A stretch of 64,000 bases of DNA from Anaerococcus ihuae (GCF_928368155.1 NZ_CAKMRU010000001.1:750001-814000); one strand, 5' to 3'. Counted from the first letter of the stretch, positions 7,807 to 17,985 are shown. Notes: a model not told the origin generated them from the letters alone. A program made the numbers and translations.

Positions 7807-8479
7807 AATTTTTCACCTCTTCTATTGCTTTTAGTCTTTCTTCAATCAAGTCTAAACCTTCTTTATTTTCTGAAAATTTCTCTATATTTTCTTTAAATTT
7901 TAAATTTTTCTTATAAATTTGATCAATTCTTTTCATTAATAATGGATTGAAATCCTGATATATAAATTTTCCAAAATAAATTTCACCCAAGGATAATTTC
8001 CTATCTTTACCATTTTTAAATCTAATTATATCGTAGTGTTTCCTACCATCTTTAATAAGAAAATCTTTATCAATATAAAAGTTATTTTCATTTAAAAATT
8101 TTCTTAATTTTTCATTTCCAATGTTTCCTTCACAAATTACATAGTCAAGTCTTCTTACTTTTTCAATATTTTTATTTAAAATTTCAATTATACTGACAGC
8201 ACCCATACCTGCAATGATTGCAACTTGATTTTCTTTTACTTCTACCTTATCCAGTCCATCACAAACTTGGGTTTTAATTATTTTTTTTAAATTTTCATCT
8301 AATTTATCTTCTAGTTTTTGAAGGCTTTTTTTTGAAATATCTGTTGCAAGTATATCTTTAGAAATTTCATTTTTTGCTAAATATAAAGGGACTAATCCAT
8401 GATCAGTCCCTATATCAATTACGCTTTTACCTTCATCGACTAGATTTGCAATATATTCTAATCTTTTAGTAATTTTCAT
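7784..8479 (-). CDS. trmK: tRNA (adenine(22)-N(1))-methyltransferase
   Basis: 231 residues, the usual length. SAM motif IDIGTDHGLVPLYLAK (about residues 21-36), ATDISKKSLQKL as motif II and the family-specific CEGNIGNEKLRKFL. It methylates A22 in the D-loop of tRNAs such as tRNA-Ser. Position directly after rpoD (one base between stop and start) matches the conserved Firmicute order. No strong ribosome site is seen, so translational coupling to rpoD is likely. Confidence 0.93.
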   Translation of the reverse strand: MKITKRLEYIANLVDEGKSVIDIGTDHGLVPLYLAKNEISKDILATDISKKSLQKLEDKLDENLKKIIKTQVCDGLDKVEVKENQVAIIAGMGAVSIIEILNKNIEKVRRLDYVICEGNIGNEKLRKFLNENNFYIDKDFLIKDGRKHYDIIRFKNGKDRKLSLGEIYFGKFIYQDFNPLLMKRIDQIYKKNLKFKENIEKFSENKEGLDLIEERLKAIEEVKNYEDKRYS

Positions 8480-8480
8480 T

Positions 8481-10331
8481 TTATAAAAAGTCTTTCAATA
8501 ATTCACTCTTATTAGGCGATTTTAATTTTCTTAACGCCTTTGCTTCTATTTGTCTAATTCTTTCACGTGTTACATCAAATTCTTTGCCAACTTCTTCAAG
8601 AGTTCTAGGAGTTCCATCAATTAGTCCAAATCTTAATTGTAAAACTCTTTTCTCTCTTGCACCAAGACATGATAAAACATCATTTAATTGGTCTCTTAAC
8701 ATTGAATAATTTGCTGCATCATCTGGATTTATAGCTGTATCATCTTCTATAAAATCTCCCAAGTGGCTATCTTCTTCTTCACCAATTGGTGTTTCCAAGC
8801 TTACAGGTTCTTGGGCAATTTTTCTAATTTCTTGAACCTTTTCTACTTCAATTCCCATTTGCTCAGCTATTTCTTCATTTGAAGGATCACGTCCCAAATC
8901 TTGAACTAATTGTCTTTGAATTCTCACTAATTTATTTATGGTTTCAACCATATGAACAGGAATTCTTATTGTTCTTGCTTGATCAGCAATTGCCCTTGTA
9001 ATAGCCTGTCTTATCCACCAAGTTGCATAGGTTGAAAATTTAAATCCTCTGTTGTAGTCGTATTTATCGACAGCCTTCATTAGACCCATGTTTCCTTCTT
9101 GAATTAAATCCAAAAAGCTCATTCCACGACCCACATATTTTTTTGCAATTGATACAACAAGTCTTAAGTTTGTTTCAGCCAATTTTTGTTTTGCCCTGTT
9201 TGCATCAAAAATCGCCCTATTTAATCTTTTTATATCCTCTGCATCAAAACCATGGTCTTCAAAAATTTTATTACATAAATTTTTGGTTTTAGCAAATCTT
9301 TCCAAATCCCTTACACTAGATTCTGATAAAGGTTTATACTCATAAACTTGTTTTGCTTTGTTTGAAAAATTAATTAAATCATTAATTAATAATTTGTCAT
9401 TAGTCTTTAGAATTTCATTTTCTGCACCCTTTTTGTAAAGGTCTGAAAAAGCCAAATAAATTAATGAAACAATATCATCGGATTCCTTAGTTGCAACCAG
9501 ATTTCCAAAATTATCAAACAAATCGCACAAAATATTTGCTTCTTTTTCACTTAATTCTTTGTCTGCTATAGATTTTTGGGCTATATCACAAATTAAAATT
9601 TTGGACCTTATAGCTTCCAATTGGTCTTCTGTCAACTCTTGGTTTAACATATTTTCAAATTGATGACCAATTTCTATTAAAGAAAGAAGATTTGTCTTTG
9701 TTTCCTCATCAAATTCTTTATTTTCCAAAATCAATTGATTTGCTCCAAGTATGGTTAGGGAAACATCGCCATAAAAAATATCCAAAGCCAATTTTATTTT
9801 ATTTTGTTTGGTAAGTTTTTTTCCGTTTTTACTCCTAAAAGCTATATCTCCAAGCTCCATTTTTTTAGCCAAAAATATTTCTTCATGAGCATCCAAAAGC
9901 TTTACCTTACCAATCTCTTTCAAATACATTTTTACTGGGTCATCCAATTTAAGACCTGTAATGGTATCGTCTTGGATAAGTTTTTTTTCTAACCTTTGCT
10001 TGTTAGTCACTTTTTTCATGTGATCTTCAAGTTTTTCGTCAGAAAAATCTTCGTCCTCATCTTCTAAATCATCTATTATTTCTTCATCTTCTTCAATTTC
10101 TTCGTCTTCGTCCAAGACAGTTCTTTGCTCTTCAACAATCTCTATTCCATTGGATATAATTTGGCCTATAACATATTTTTTGCTTTCATCTTCCATTTCT
10201 TTAAAACTCTCAAAGGTGTAAACTTGTTTGTATGTTACAACACCTTCTTGAGATTCACTTATAGACTTAAATTCATCTATAATTTCTCGTAGAAGATCAT
10301 CCTCTAGCATTTTCTCGTTATCACTTGTCAT
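8481..10331 (-). CDS. rpoD: Primary sigma factor (sigma-70 / SigA)
   Basis: 616 residues, much longer than Bacillus SigA (about 370). An acidic N-terminus (about 1-120) precedes region 1.2 ([17 protein letters not shown]); a long non-conserved stretch of about 190 residues separates this from region 2 ([17 protein letters not shown] onward, with [14 protein letters not shown]). Regions 3 and 4 are complete, ending with the [20 protein letters not shown]. The long spacer resembles the non-conserved region of proteobacterial RpoD, although it is typical of some Clostridia as well. GGAGGGGAG precedes the ATG. Cotranscribed with dnaG. Confidence 0.96.
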   Translation of the reverse strand: MTSDNEKMLEDDLLREIIDEFKSISESQEGVVTYKQVYTFESFKEMEDESKKYVIGQIISNGIEIVEEQRTVLDEDEEIEEDEEIIDDLEDEDEDFSDEKLEDHMKKVTNKQRLEKKLIQDDTITGLKLDDPVKMYLKEIGKVKLLDAHEEIFLAKKMELGDIAFRSKNGKKLTKQNKIKLALDIFYGDVSLTILGANQLILENKEFDEETKTNLLSLIEIGHQFENMLNQELTEDQLEAIRSKILICDIAQKSIADKELSEKEANILCDLFDNFGNLVATKESDDIVSLIYLAFSDLYKKGAENEILKTNDKLLINDLINFSNKAKQVYEYKPLSESSVRDLERFAKTKNLCNKIFEDHGFDAEDIKRLNRAIFDANRAKQKLAETNLRLVVSIAKKYVGRGMSFLDLIQEGNMGLMKAVDKYDYNRGFKFSTYATWWIRQAITRAIADQARTIRIPVHMVETINKLVRIQRQLVQDLGRDPSNEEIAEQMGIEVEKVQEIRKIAQEPVSLETPIGEEEDSHLGDFIEDDTAINPDDAANYSMLRDQLNDVLSCLGAREKRVLQLRFGLIDGTPRTLEEVGKEFDVTRERIRQIEAKALRKLKSPNKSELLKDFL

Positions 10332-10357
10332 AAGTCTCCCCTCCAGCTTTGAAGTGA

Positions 10358-12027
10358 TTAGTCTCTATTTTTCAACTTTTCTAAAAGTTTTCTTCTATTT
10401 TCTAAATTAATTTTTTCTTTCAATTCATAAGCTAATATTTTATTCGACTTGTTTTTAATATAATCTATTATAAATTGATAATCATTTGAAAAATTTTCAC
10501 TAATTCTATCAAAACCATTTTTATCAATATATGCTTTTACTTTTTTTAATCTATCATCAACCAATACTTGATCGAAAAAATCTTCAAATTCCTTATAATC
10601 ATCTTTTTGATTAAGATATAATCTTAGAGTTTCAAGCTCATTAATTGGAATTTCATAATTTTTCTTTCAACAATTATTTTTTGTTTTTGGTGGAAATTTT
10701 TGAAATTATTATCATTTGAAAAATTCTCTTTATTATTTATATAAGTCTTTTTGTAGTTATCATTATACTTTAAGACAGATTCTTTTAAAGTAGCCTTATC
10801 TATATTAAAGAGTTTGCTAACATTATTTATAAAAATTTCTCTAGTAAGATCTGACTTAATAGATGCTAAAAATTCGATAAATAAATTTAATTTTTCAAAT
10901 TTTTCATTATCCTTGCTTTTTGCATACAAGTCAAGAATTTTATTATACTTGTAATTATAAACATCACTAGCCTCATCCATCTTTTTAATAAAGGCATCTC
11001 TGCCATATTTTTTTACAAAATCATCAGGATCAAGGCCTTTTTCAAGGGAAATTATATTTGGTTTTATGCCTTCATCTAAAAGAATTTCAATAGCCCTATC
11101 TGTAGCTTTTATTCCTGCATTATCCTCGTCATAGCAAATATAAACATTTTTGGCATATCTTTTCAAAAGTTTTGCCTGATCATTTGTAAGACTTGTTCCA
11201 AGACTTGCAACGGCCTGATCAATTCCTTGATTATTTAAACCAATTACATCCATATAACCTTCAACCAAAATAATGTCCTTACTTGACTGTTTTTTAAAAA
11301 TATTTAATCCGTAAAGATTATATCTTTTTTTAAAAACCTGACTCTCAGGTGAATTTAAATATTTAGGCATGGTGGAATCAATACTTCTTCCACCAAATCC
11401 AATTACTTTTCCATAGTGATTTATAATTGGAAAAATCAACCTATTTCTGTACTTGTCATAATATTTACCATTTTGAGATTTTTTTATTAAACCCAAACTT
11501 TCAATATCATCTAGTAAATAGTCTTTCTTTTTTACATAATTTAGTAAATCATCCCAAGAATTTTTGGCAAAACCTAGCATAAAGGTATTTACAATATTTG
11601 ACCTAAACCCTCTGTTTTTCAAATAAATTTGTCCGGCCTTATCAGTTAACAAATTTTTATAAAAATACATCATTATATCTTTATTAATATCATAAAATCT
11701 ATTTAAAATTTTATTTTCCTTTGAAGATTTTGAGTCATCAAGTTTTATACCAGCCTTACTGGCTAAAAATTTCATAGAATCAATATAAGAAAGCCCTTCT
11801 TTGTGCATAATAAAAGAAACAACATCACCGCCTTCGCCACAACCGAAGCAATGAAATAATTGTTTCTTATCATCAACAGTAAAGGAAGGAGTCTTTTCAT
11901 TGTGAAAAGGACACAAACCCTTGTAGGAATTACCAGATTTTTTTAAATCTACATAATCTCCAATAATTGCCACAATATCTGAATTTTCTATAATTTGATT
12001 TTTTTTCTCATCAGATATAAACACCAT
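10358..12027 (-). pseudogene. dnaG: DNA primase, interrupted by a one-base frameshift
   Basis: The first 460 or so codons (to 10624) encode the zinc finger (Cys39, His42, Cys60, Cys63) and the TOPRIM domain (IILVEGYMDV, YICYDEDNAG). The frame then goes out at the T5 run at 10659-10663 (A5 on the coding strand) and stops at 10624. In the -1 frame the coding sequence goes on as EIPINELETLRLYLNQKDDY to a stop at 10358, giving the helicase-binding C-terminus. Adding one A would give an intact protein of about 556 residues. Since dnaG is essential, a homopolymer sequencing error is the simplest reading; slippage is possible. AAGAGGTGG precedes the ATG. Confidence 0.9.
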
Positions 12028-12099
12028 TAAACCACCTCTTGATATAAACCCTATTATACTTTTGTAATTTTTTTCTTCAATAAATTAAAATAAAAAGCA

Positions 12100-12129
12100 A
12101 AAAAATAAAAATCCTAAAAAATTAGGATT
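12100..12129 (-). terminator. Terminator of the aldehyde dehydrogenase gene
   Basis: AATCCTAA and TTAGGATT pair around a short A/T loop, followed on the minus strand by a T-rich tail. The stem begins right after the stop codon. Confidence 0.8.
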
Positions 12130-12130
12130 C

Positions 12131-13504
12131 TTACTTAAAAATTTTTTTTATTATTTTTTCTTGTCCCCTTGAATATGGAGGATATTTTAATTTGATATCA
12201 ATATTGTTTGATCTTATCATTATAGATTTTCTGTTTGAAAAATTCATAAAACCAAATTTACCGTGATATCCTCCCATTCCACTTTCTCCGACTCCACCAA
12301 ATTCTAAATTAGGATTTGATAAATGCATAACTGTATCATTAATACAAACTCCACCTGAAGATAAATCATAAGTAAGTCTATCAATATGGTCCTGATCTTC
12401 ACTAAAAATATACATAGAAAGTGGTTTATCCATATTTTTTAATTTATTAATTATTTCAAAAATATCTTCGTACTCAATAACTGGAAGAATTGGTCCAAAA
12501 ATTTCTTCCTCCATAATTTTATTTGAAAAATCTACATTATTAATTATGGTTGGTTCGATTTTTAAAGTTTTAGAATTGTAAAGTCCTCCCGTATAAATAT
12601 CTTGTCCTTCCATCAAATAAACAAGCCTATCCAAAGCTTTTTCATCAATTATTCTTGGATAATCAGGATTTTCCAAAGCCCTATCTCCAAAAAATTCAAA
12701 TATAGCTTGTTTCATAAGTCTTAAAAGCTCATTTTTCACATCCTTGTGAACCAATAAATAATCTGGAGCAACACAAGTTTGTCCGCTATTTAAAAGTTTT
12801 CCCCAAATAATTCTTTTTGCAGCAAATTTCAAATTTGCACTTTCATCAACTATACAAGGAGATTTTCCACCTAGCTCAAGTGTTACTTTCGTTAAATTTT
12901 CACTTGCTTTTTTCATTATAGTTCTTCCAACTTTTGAAGAACCCGTGAAAAATATATGGTCATACTTGTAAGATAAAAGCTCGTCATGGCTTATTTTCTC
13001 ATTGTCAACGCAGTAGATAAAGGACCTATCAAAATCTTTATCCAAAATTTTTTTTATAATTTTTGATGTGTAGACTGCCTTTCTTGAAGTTTTTAAAATT
13101 ACTGTATTTCCACTTGCTATTGCATTAATTATTGGATTAATTGCAAGTAAAAACGGATAATTCCAAGGAGAAATAACTAGAGTTACACCAAGTGGTTCAT
13201 ATCTTGTAAAAGATTTCCCAGGCATAGCCTCAATATTTGTAATCTCTCTTTTATCTTTCATCCAATCAGATAAATTTTTTAAAGCAAAATCTATTTCTGA
13301 ATGAGCACTTGCAATTTCAGAAAAATAAGCTTCAGTTTCAGATTTATTTAAATCCATTTTTAAGGCATGTAAAATTTCATTCTTATTTTTATTTATAGAA
13401 GTTTTTAGTTTTTTTAAGGCTTGTTTTCTAAAATCTTCAGTATTAGTTAAGCCCGTATTAAAAAATATTTTTTGCTCTTCAATAACTTTTTCTAATGTTT
13501 TCAT
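12131..13504 (-). CDS. NAD(P)-dependent aldehyde dehydrogenase
   Basis: 457 residues, the class 3 / YwdH-like length. The general-base Glu lies in TLELGGKSPCIV and the nucleophile Cys in NSGQTCVAPDYLL; ISPWNYPF and FTGSSKVGR form the cofactor site, EEIFGPILPV is also conserved. Oxidises aldehydes to acids in the cytoplasm. The substrate is not evident; the C-terminal segment (about 440-457) contains KYPPYSRGQEKII, which is typical of fatty-aldehyde dehydrogenases of class 3. It stands alone with its own terminator. Confidence 0.9.
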   Translation of the reverse strand: MKTLEKVIEEQKIFFNTGLTNTEDFRKQALKKLKTSINKNKNEILHALKMDLNKSETEAYFSEIASAHSEIDFALKNLSDWMKDKREITNIEAMPGKSFTRYEPLGVTLVISPWNYPFLLAINPIINAIASGNTVILKTSRKAVYTSKIIKKILDKDFDRSFIYCVDNEKISHDELLSYKYDHIFFTGSSKVGRTIMKKASENLTKVTLELGGKSPCIVDESANLKFAAKRIIWGKLLNSGQTCVAPDYLLVHKDVKNELLRLMKQAIFEFFGDRALENPDYPRIIDEKALDRLVYLMEGQDIYTGGLYNSKTLKIEPTIINNVDFSNKIMEEEIFGPILPVIEYEDIFEIINKLKNMDKPLSMYIFSEDQDHIDRLTYDLSSGGVCINDTVMHLSNPNLEFGGVGESGMGGYHGKFGFMNFSNRKSIMIRSNNIDIKLKYPPYSRGQEKIIKKIFK

Positions 13505-13544
13505 ATTTACCTCTCTTTTTTATCATATACCCAATTTTTGCCAA

Positions 13545-13583
13545 ATAAAAAACACAGATTCATAAATTTAAAATCTAGTGTTT
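13545..13583 (-). terminator. Terminator after the PfkB kinase
   Basis: AACAC-(T)-AGATT pairs with AATCT-GTGTT, with one bulge, followed by a T run on the minus strand. Confidence 0.7.
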
Positions 13584-13588
13584 ATAGC

Positions 13589-14503
13589 TTATTTTAAAAT
13601 TTCAATTTCTACTTCGTTTAATAATTTTAAAATATATTCCTTTGACCCAACGTCTTTGCTAAAAGCTGTAGCACTCGCAGCAGCAACAGCAAATTTAAAT
13701 GAGTCAAGTTTTGAAAAACCTTCCATATATCCGTAGATATATCCGCCCACCATGCTATCTCCGCATCCAATAGTGCTCACTACTTTTCCAGAAATAGCTT
13801 TTGATTTATAAATATTATTTTCATCTATAAAAATAGATCCTTCTTCACCAAGTGATACGATTATATTTTCAGCCCCTTCCTTAATTAATTTTTCTGCACA
13901 TTCTATAATTTTTTCATCATTTTCTAGTTTACAGTCAAAAATTTCTTCAAGTTCTTTTTTATTTGGTTTTATCAAAAAAGGTTTATAAGCTGATAATTTG
14001 TATAATTTCTTTCCAGCAGTATCAATAGCAAATCTAACATTGTTCATTTCTAGTAAATTTACAATAACCCTATAAAAATCTTCTCCCAATGATTTTGGTA
14101 TAGAACCAGAAATAATTACAAAATCATCTTCTTCTAATTCATCTAAATAATTTAAAAACTCTTCTATTTCAGATTCTTTAATATTAGGACCTATTGCGTT
14201 TATTTCACTTTCCTTATCATTTTTCAACTTTATATTTATTCTAGAATCATCTTCAATCTTTGTAAAATCATTTTCAATTTCAAGTTCATCTAATTTATCT
14301 TTTATAAATTCTCCAGTAAATCCACCCAAAAAACCAAGATTTATAGACTCAACTCCTAAATTTTTCAAAACTATTGAAACCATAATTCCCTTTCCACCAG
14401 GAATTTTTTCTTCACTTTTGCTTCTGTTAGTTTCCCCATCCAAAAACTCATCAATTTCCAATATATAATCAATTGATGGATTTAAAGTAATTGTATAAAT
14501 CAT
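13589..14503 (-). CDS. fruK: PfkB-family sugar-phosphate kinase, probable 1-phosphofructokinase
   Basis: About 304 residues. The opening MIYTITLNPSIDYIL, GGKGIMVSIVLKNLG and the ATP/base motif GCGDSMVGGYIYG are diagnostic of the FruK/LacC branch. The product is probably fructose 1,6-bisphosphate or tagatose 1,6-bisphosphate. I start at 14503: GGAGGAG precedes this ATG, and the upstream seven codons would encode the ribosome site itself. No PTS gene or DeoR regulator is next to it, so the exact sugar is not fixed by context. Confidence 0.85.
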   Translation of the reverse strand: MIYTITLNPSIDYILEIDEFLDGETNRSKSEEKIPGGKGIMVSIVLKNLGVESINLGFLGGFTGEFIKDKLDELEIENDFTKIEDDSRINIKLKNDKESEINAIGPNIKESEIEEFLNYLDELEEDDFVIISGSIPKSLGEDFYRVIVNLLEMNNVRFAIDTAGKKLYKLSAYKPFLIKPNKKELEEIFDCKLENDEKIIECAEKLIKEGAENIIVSLGEEGSIFIDENNIYKSKAISGKVVSTIGCGDSMVGGYIYGYMEGFSKLDSFKFAVAAASATAFSKDVGSKEYILKLLNEVEIEILK

Positions 14504-14614
14504 ATCTCCTCCAATATATATCATTATTATATCATTTTAAATTTATTTGTTTTAAATATCTTGAAAATTCGACTAATTAATGTAAAATTTATACAAACAA
14601 AAGGAGGTGATTAA

Positions 14615-14956
14615 ATGGCAATTTTAGTTGAATGGATAGTAAATGCTATTAGTTTGTATGTAATTGATTTTTTATTTTCAGGAATTTCTTTTACTGAAAC
14701 AAAAGCTCTATTGATTACTGCCTTATTATTGGTTTTTGTAAATGCAATAATTAAGCCAATTTTAAAATTATTATCTCTTCCATTGACAATCATTACTCTG
14801 GGTTTATTTTCTTTTATTGTGAATGCAATAGTATTAGAGATTGCATTTAATCTTACAAGTGGAGCAAGTATCAATTCATTTTGGACTGCTTTATTTGCAT
14901 CAATAATTCTTGCAATAATAAATCCAGCAATTAGCAACTTTTTTGATAAAAAATAA
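14615..14956 (+). CDS. Four-helix membrane protein, phage-holin 4_2 / YvlD family
   Basis: 113 residues with four hydrophobic segments (about 8-27, 31-50, 54-78, 86-106) and the family-typical NAIIKPILKLLSLPLTIITLG between helices 2 and 3. Members are widespread small membrane proteins in Firmicutes; despite the Pfam name most are not phage holins. AAAGGAGGTGATTAA precedes the ATG. It is monocistronic, converging with acyP over a long inverted repeat. Function unknown. Confidence 0.85.
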   Translation: MAILVEWIVNAISLYVIDFLFSGISFTETKALLITALLLVFVNAIIKPILKLLSLPLTIITLGLFSFIVNAIVLEIAFNLTSGASINSFWTALFASIILAIINPAISNFFDKK

Positions 14957-15060
14957 TGGACTTTTGCAAAATTTTATTACTTTAAATTTTTTTCAAGCTC
15001 TCTATTTATATTTATGGGGAGCTTTTAATTTTTCAAGTAATAATTTTGCATAAGTCCATT
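14955..15060. repeat. Long nested inverted repeat between convergent genes
   Basis: Outer arms at 14955-14982 and 15035-15060 are complementary apart from a few mismatches; an inner pair AAGCTC (14995-15000) and GAGCTT (15019-15024) lies between. It overlaps the stop of the membrane gene and ends three bases before the acyP stop. It may act as a two-way terminator, but the length and the matching ends also resemble a small MITE. Confidence 0.75.
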
Positions 15061-15062
15061 TT

Positions 15063-15329
15063 TTATGATAACTTAAATTCTTCTTCGTCTTTTTCTATTT
15101 CTTTTTCTTTTATTTTTATATCATCAATTCTAATAAACCTATCGTGAGCCAACCTATCCAAAAAAATATCTATTTTTTCTTGATTTCCTTGAACATTTAC
15201 TTCAACATCTCCATCATATAAATTATAAACATCTCCTGTAAGTCCAAGTTCGTTTGCAATCATGTAAGATTTATACCTAAAACCTACCCCTTGAACTCTT
15301 CCTTTAAAAATCATATTATATCTTTTCAT
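15063..15329 (-). CDS. acyP: Acylphosphatase
   Basis: 88 residues. The phosphate loop GRVQGVGFR (residues 10-18) holds the catalytic Arg; the catalytic Asn expected in the VRN segment appears in DVYNLYDGDVEV (residues 33-44). Hydrolyses acyl phosphates such as carbamoyl- or acetyl-phosphate. The Lys/Glu-rich C-terminus is slightly diverged. AAGGAG precedes the ATG. It is transcribed away from the copper operon. Confidence 0.92.
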   Translation of the reverse strand: MKRYNMIFKGRVQGVGFRYKSYMIANELGLTGDVYNLYDGDVEVNVQGNQEKIDIFLDRLAHDRFIRIDDIKIKEKEIEKDEEEFKLS

Positions 15330-15373
15330 TTTTTTCTCCTTGATTATTTTCTACCCATAAATAATTTTTATCC

Positions 15374-15426
15374 TTTACAAAAATTAATTAAGCAATATAA
15401 TAAAAATAGATACCCCCACAGGGTGT
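15374..15426 (+). promoter_or_regulatory. Promoter and CsoR operator of the copper operon
   Basis: TTTACA (15374-15379), 16 bases, TATAAT (15396-15401). Directly downstream, 15410-15426 reads ATACCCCCACAGGGTGT, a pseudo-palindrome with the ACCC/GGGT arms of CsoR operators. The csoR gene is in the same operon, which supports autoregulation relieved by Cu(I). Confidence 0.8.
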
Positions 15427-15441
15427 TAGTAAGGAGGTAAA

Positions 15442-17985
15442 ATGAAAGAACGCTTTGATGTTACTGGAATGACTTGTGCATCTTGCCAAGCAAACGTAGA
15501 AAAAGCAGTAAGAAAATTAGGTGTAGATGATGTAAATGTAAATCTAGTTTCAGAATCTATGAATGTTTCCTATGACAAGGACAAAATTTCTGAAGACGAT
15601 ATTATTAAAGCTGTAGAAAAAATTGGCTATGGAGCTAGCCCAAAAAATAAAAAAAAGGAAAAAAATTTAAAAGAAAAAAATAATTTTAATGAAGAAATTG
15701 AAGTTAAAAACAGATTAGTTATTTCTTTTTTATTTATGATTCCTTTGATGTATGTTTCTATGGGCCACATGGTTTCTCTTCCTCTTCCAAAATTTTTGAT
15801 GGGAATTGAAGGTAGTGTGAATTTCGCCTTTGTTCAATTTTTATTGGCCCTACCTATTATTTTTGTAAATAGGATTTTTTATATTTCTGGTTTCAAAGGA
15901 TTAATTAATAAGGCTCCCAACATGGATACTTTGGTTGGACTTGGTTCTTTTGCAGGTCTTGTTTATGGGATTTTTGCCATAATGAGAATGGCCTATGGTC
16001 TTGGTTTTGGAGATCTTGAAATTGTTGAAAATTATAGGCATAACTTATATTTTGAATCTGCAGCTATGATTTTGACTTTGATTACTCTTGGAAAATATTT
16101 TGAAAAAAGATCTAAAGGTCAAACAAAAAAATCTTTGGAATCTTTGATGGATCTTGCTCCAAAAAAAGCAAGAGTTTTGAAAAATAATCAAGAAGTTGAA
16201 GTTTTGGTAGAAGATTTAAAAAAAGGAGATTTGATTTTAGTTCGTCCTGGTGAATCAATAGCAGTTGATGGGATTATAAAAGAAGGATCATCCCTTGTAG
16301 ACGAAGCTGCAATAACAGGCGAATCAATGCCAGTAAATAAAAATGTTGGAGATGAAGTAATTTCAGCTACTATAAACAAACAAGGATCATTTGTTTTTGA
16401 AGCTACAAAAGTTGGAGAAGATACAACTCTTTCTAAAATAATTGAGCTTGTAAATGATGCCAACGAAACAAAGGCCCCAATAGCAAAACTTGCTGATAAA
16501 ATTTCTGCAGTTTTCGTTCCAGCTGTAATAATAATTTCAATACTAACATTTATAACTTGGATGTTTTTGGGATATGGATTTGAATTTTCTTTAAATCTTG
16601 CAATTTCAGTTTTAGTAATTTCTTGTCCTTGTGCTTTGGGCCTTGCAACTCCAATGGCAATTATGGTTTCAACTGGAAAAAGTGCTCAATTTGGACTTTT
16701 ATTTAAAAACGCTGAAAGCCTAGAAAATCTTCATAAGGTTGATACAATTTTACTTGATAAAACTGGAACTATTACAGAAGGAAAACCTCAAGTTACAGAT
16801 ATTAAAACTGAAATAGATGAAAATGAATTTATAAAAATAATAAGCTCAATTGAAAATAATAGCGAACATCCCCTATCAAATGCAATAAATGAATTTGCTA
16901 AAGAAAAAAATATAGGGGCAGAAAAAATTGAAGAATTTGAATCAATTTCCGGCAAGGGAATTAAAGCAAAATATAAAAATAAAATTTATTTTGGTGGAAA
17001 TATTTCTTTAATGAAAGATAAAAATATTAATTTAAATTCTTATGAAAAAATTGCTGATAAATTTTCAAATGAGGGAAAAACTTCCATGTATTTTTCTGAC
17101 GAAAAAAATGTAATAGGAATTGTAGCTGTCCAAGATAGACCAAAAACTTTATCAAAAATTGCAATAGATGAGATGAAAAAAATGGGCTATGAAGTTAGGA
17201 TGATAACAGGAGATAATGAAAAAACCGCTGAAGCTATAAGAAAATCATTAAATATTGATGAAAAATATGCAGAAGTTTTGCCTCAAGATAAGGAAAAAGA
17301 AGTTAAAAAACTTCAAGATCAGGGTAAAAAAGTATTGATGGTTGGAGATGGAATTAATGATGCGCCAGCTCTTGCAAGAAGTGATGTTTCCATGGCGATT
17401 GGAAATGGAACTGATGTTGCAATTGAATCAGCTGATGTGATTTTAATAAAAAATAATATCCTGGATATTGTTTCAGCCATAAAACTTTCAAAAGCAACCA
17501 TAAAAACAATAAAAGAAAATCTATTTTGGGCCTTTTTCTATAATGTTATTGGAATTCCCCTTGCTGCTGGTTTATTGTATCCAACTTTTGGATTGAAACT
17601 TTCACCAATGTTTGGTGCCTTTGCCATGAGTTTATCATCAGTATTTGTTTGTTTGAATTCTTTAAGACTTAGAGGATTTAAGGCTGATTTTGAAAATGAA
17701 GAAAAAATAAAAGAAATTTTAGAAGAAGAAAAAAATAAAAATAATAAGGAGAAAAAAATGAGTGAACTAAACAAAATGATAGTAAGAGTAAATAATATGA
17801 GTTGTAACCATTGCAAAAATCGCGTAGAAGAAGTTCTAAAAAATATTGCAGGAATTGAAAATGCAGAAGTAAATTTAGATGAAAAACTTGCTAATGTAGA
17901 ATTTTTTGGATCAGTTGATGAAGAAGAAATAAAAGAAAAAATAAATGATGCAGGATATGAATTTGTAGGTATAGAGTACAAATAA
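15442..17985 (+). CDS. copA: Cu(+)-exporting P1B-type ATPase with a C-terminal CopZ-like domain
   Basis: 847 residues. The N-terminal metal-binding domain has MTCASC (Cys12, Cys15). The transmembrane CPC is at 395-397, the phosphorylated Asp439 is in DKTGT, and GDGIND starts at 635. After the last helices and a charged linker (about 745-772) there is a second heavy-metal domain with MSCNHC (Cys788, Cys791). This end equals a whole CopZ chaperone of 75 residues and starts with an in-frame ATG at 17758 preceded by AAGGAG (17746-17751). So both a fused pump and a free CopZ may be made. Followed, with a one-base overlap, by csoR. Confidence 0.96.
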   Translation: MKERFDVTGMTCASCQANVEKAVRKLGVDDVNVNLVSESMNVSYDKDKISEDDIIKAVEKIGYGASPKNKKKEKNLKEKNNFNEEIEVKNRLVISFLFMIPLMYVSMGHMVSLPLPKFLMGIEGSVNFAFVQFLLALPIIFVNRIFYISGFKGLINKAPNMDTLVGLGSFAGLVYGIFAIMRMAYGLGFGDLEIVENYRHNLYFESAAMILTLITLGKYFEKRSKGQTKKSLESLMDLAPKKARVLKNNQEVEVLVEDLKKGDLILVRPGESIAVDGIIKEGSSLVDEAAITGESMPVNKNVGDEVISATINKQGSFVFEATKVGEDTTLSKIIELVNDANETKAPIAKLADKISAVFVPAVIIISILTFITWMFLGYGFEFSLNLAISVLVISCPCALGLATPMAIMVSTGKSAQFGLLFKNAESLENLHKVDTILLDKTGTITEGKPQVTDIKTEIDENEFIKIISSIENNSEHPLSNAINEFAKEKNIGAEKIEEFESISGKGIKAKYKNKIYFGGNISLMKDKNINLNSYEKIADKFSNEGKTSMYFSDEKNVIGIVAVQDRPKTLSKIAIDEMKKMGYEVRMITGDNEKTAEAIRKSLNIDEKYAEVLPQDKEKEVKKLQDQGKKVLMVGDGINDAPALARSDVSMAIGNGTDVAIESADVILIKNNILDIVSAIKLSKATIKTIKENLFWAFFYNVIGIPLAAGLLYPTFGLKLSPMFGAFAMSLSSVFVCLNSLRLRGFKADFENEEKIKEILEEEKNKNNKEKKMSELNKMIVRVNNMSCNHCKNRVEEVLKNIAGIENAEVNLDEKLANVEFFGSVDEEEIKEKINDAGYEFVGIEYK
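17758..17985 (+). CDS. copZ: Possible separate CopZ copper chaperone from an internal start in copA
   Basis: In frame with copA. AAGGAG, six bases, ATG is better than many gene starts in the window. The 75-residue product would be a complete ferredoxin-fold metallochaperone with VRVNNMSCNHCKNRVEEVL. This is inference: the sequence shows the ribosome site and the domain, not the product. Confidence 0.5.
   Translation: MSELNKMIVRVNNMSCNHCKNRVEEVLKNIAGIENAEVNLDEKLANVEFFGSVDEEEIKEKINDAGYEFVGIEYK

Noticed and set aside
14615..14956. Prophage holin
   Set aside because: The family name is historical; the gene is alone in core chromosome with no phage genes around.
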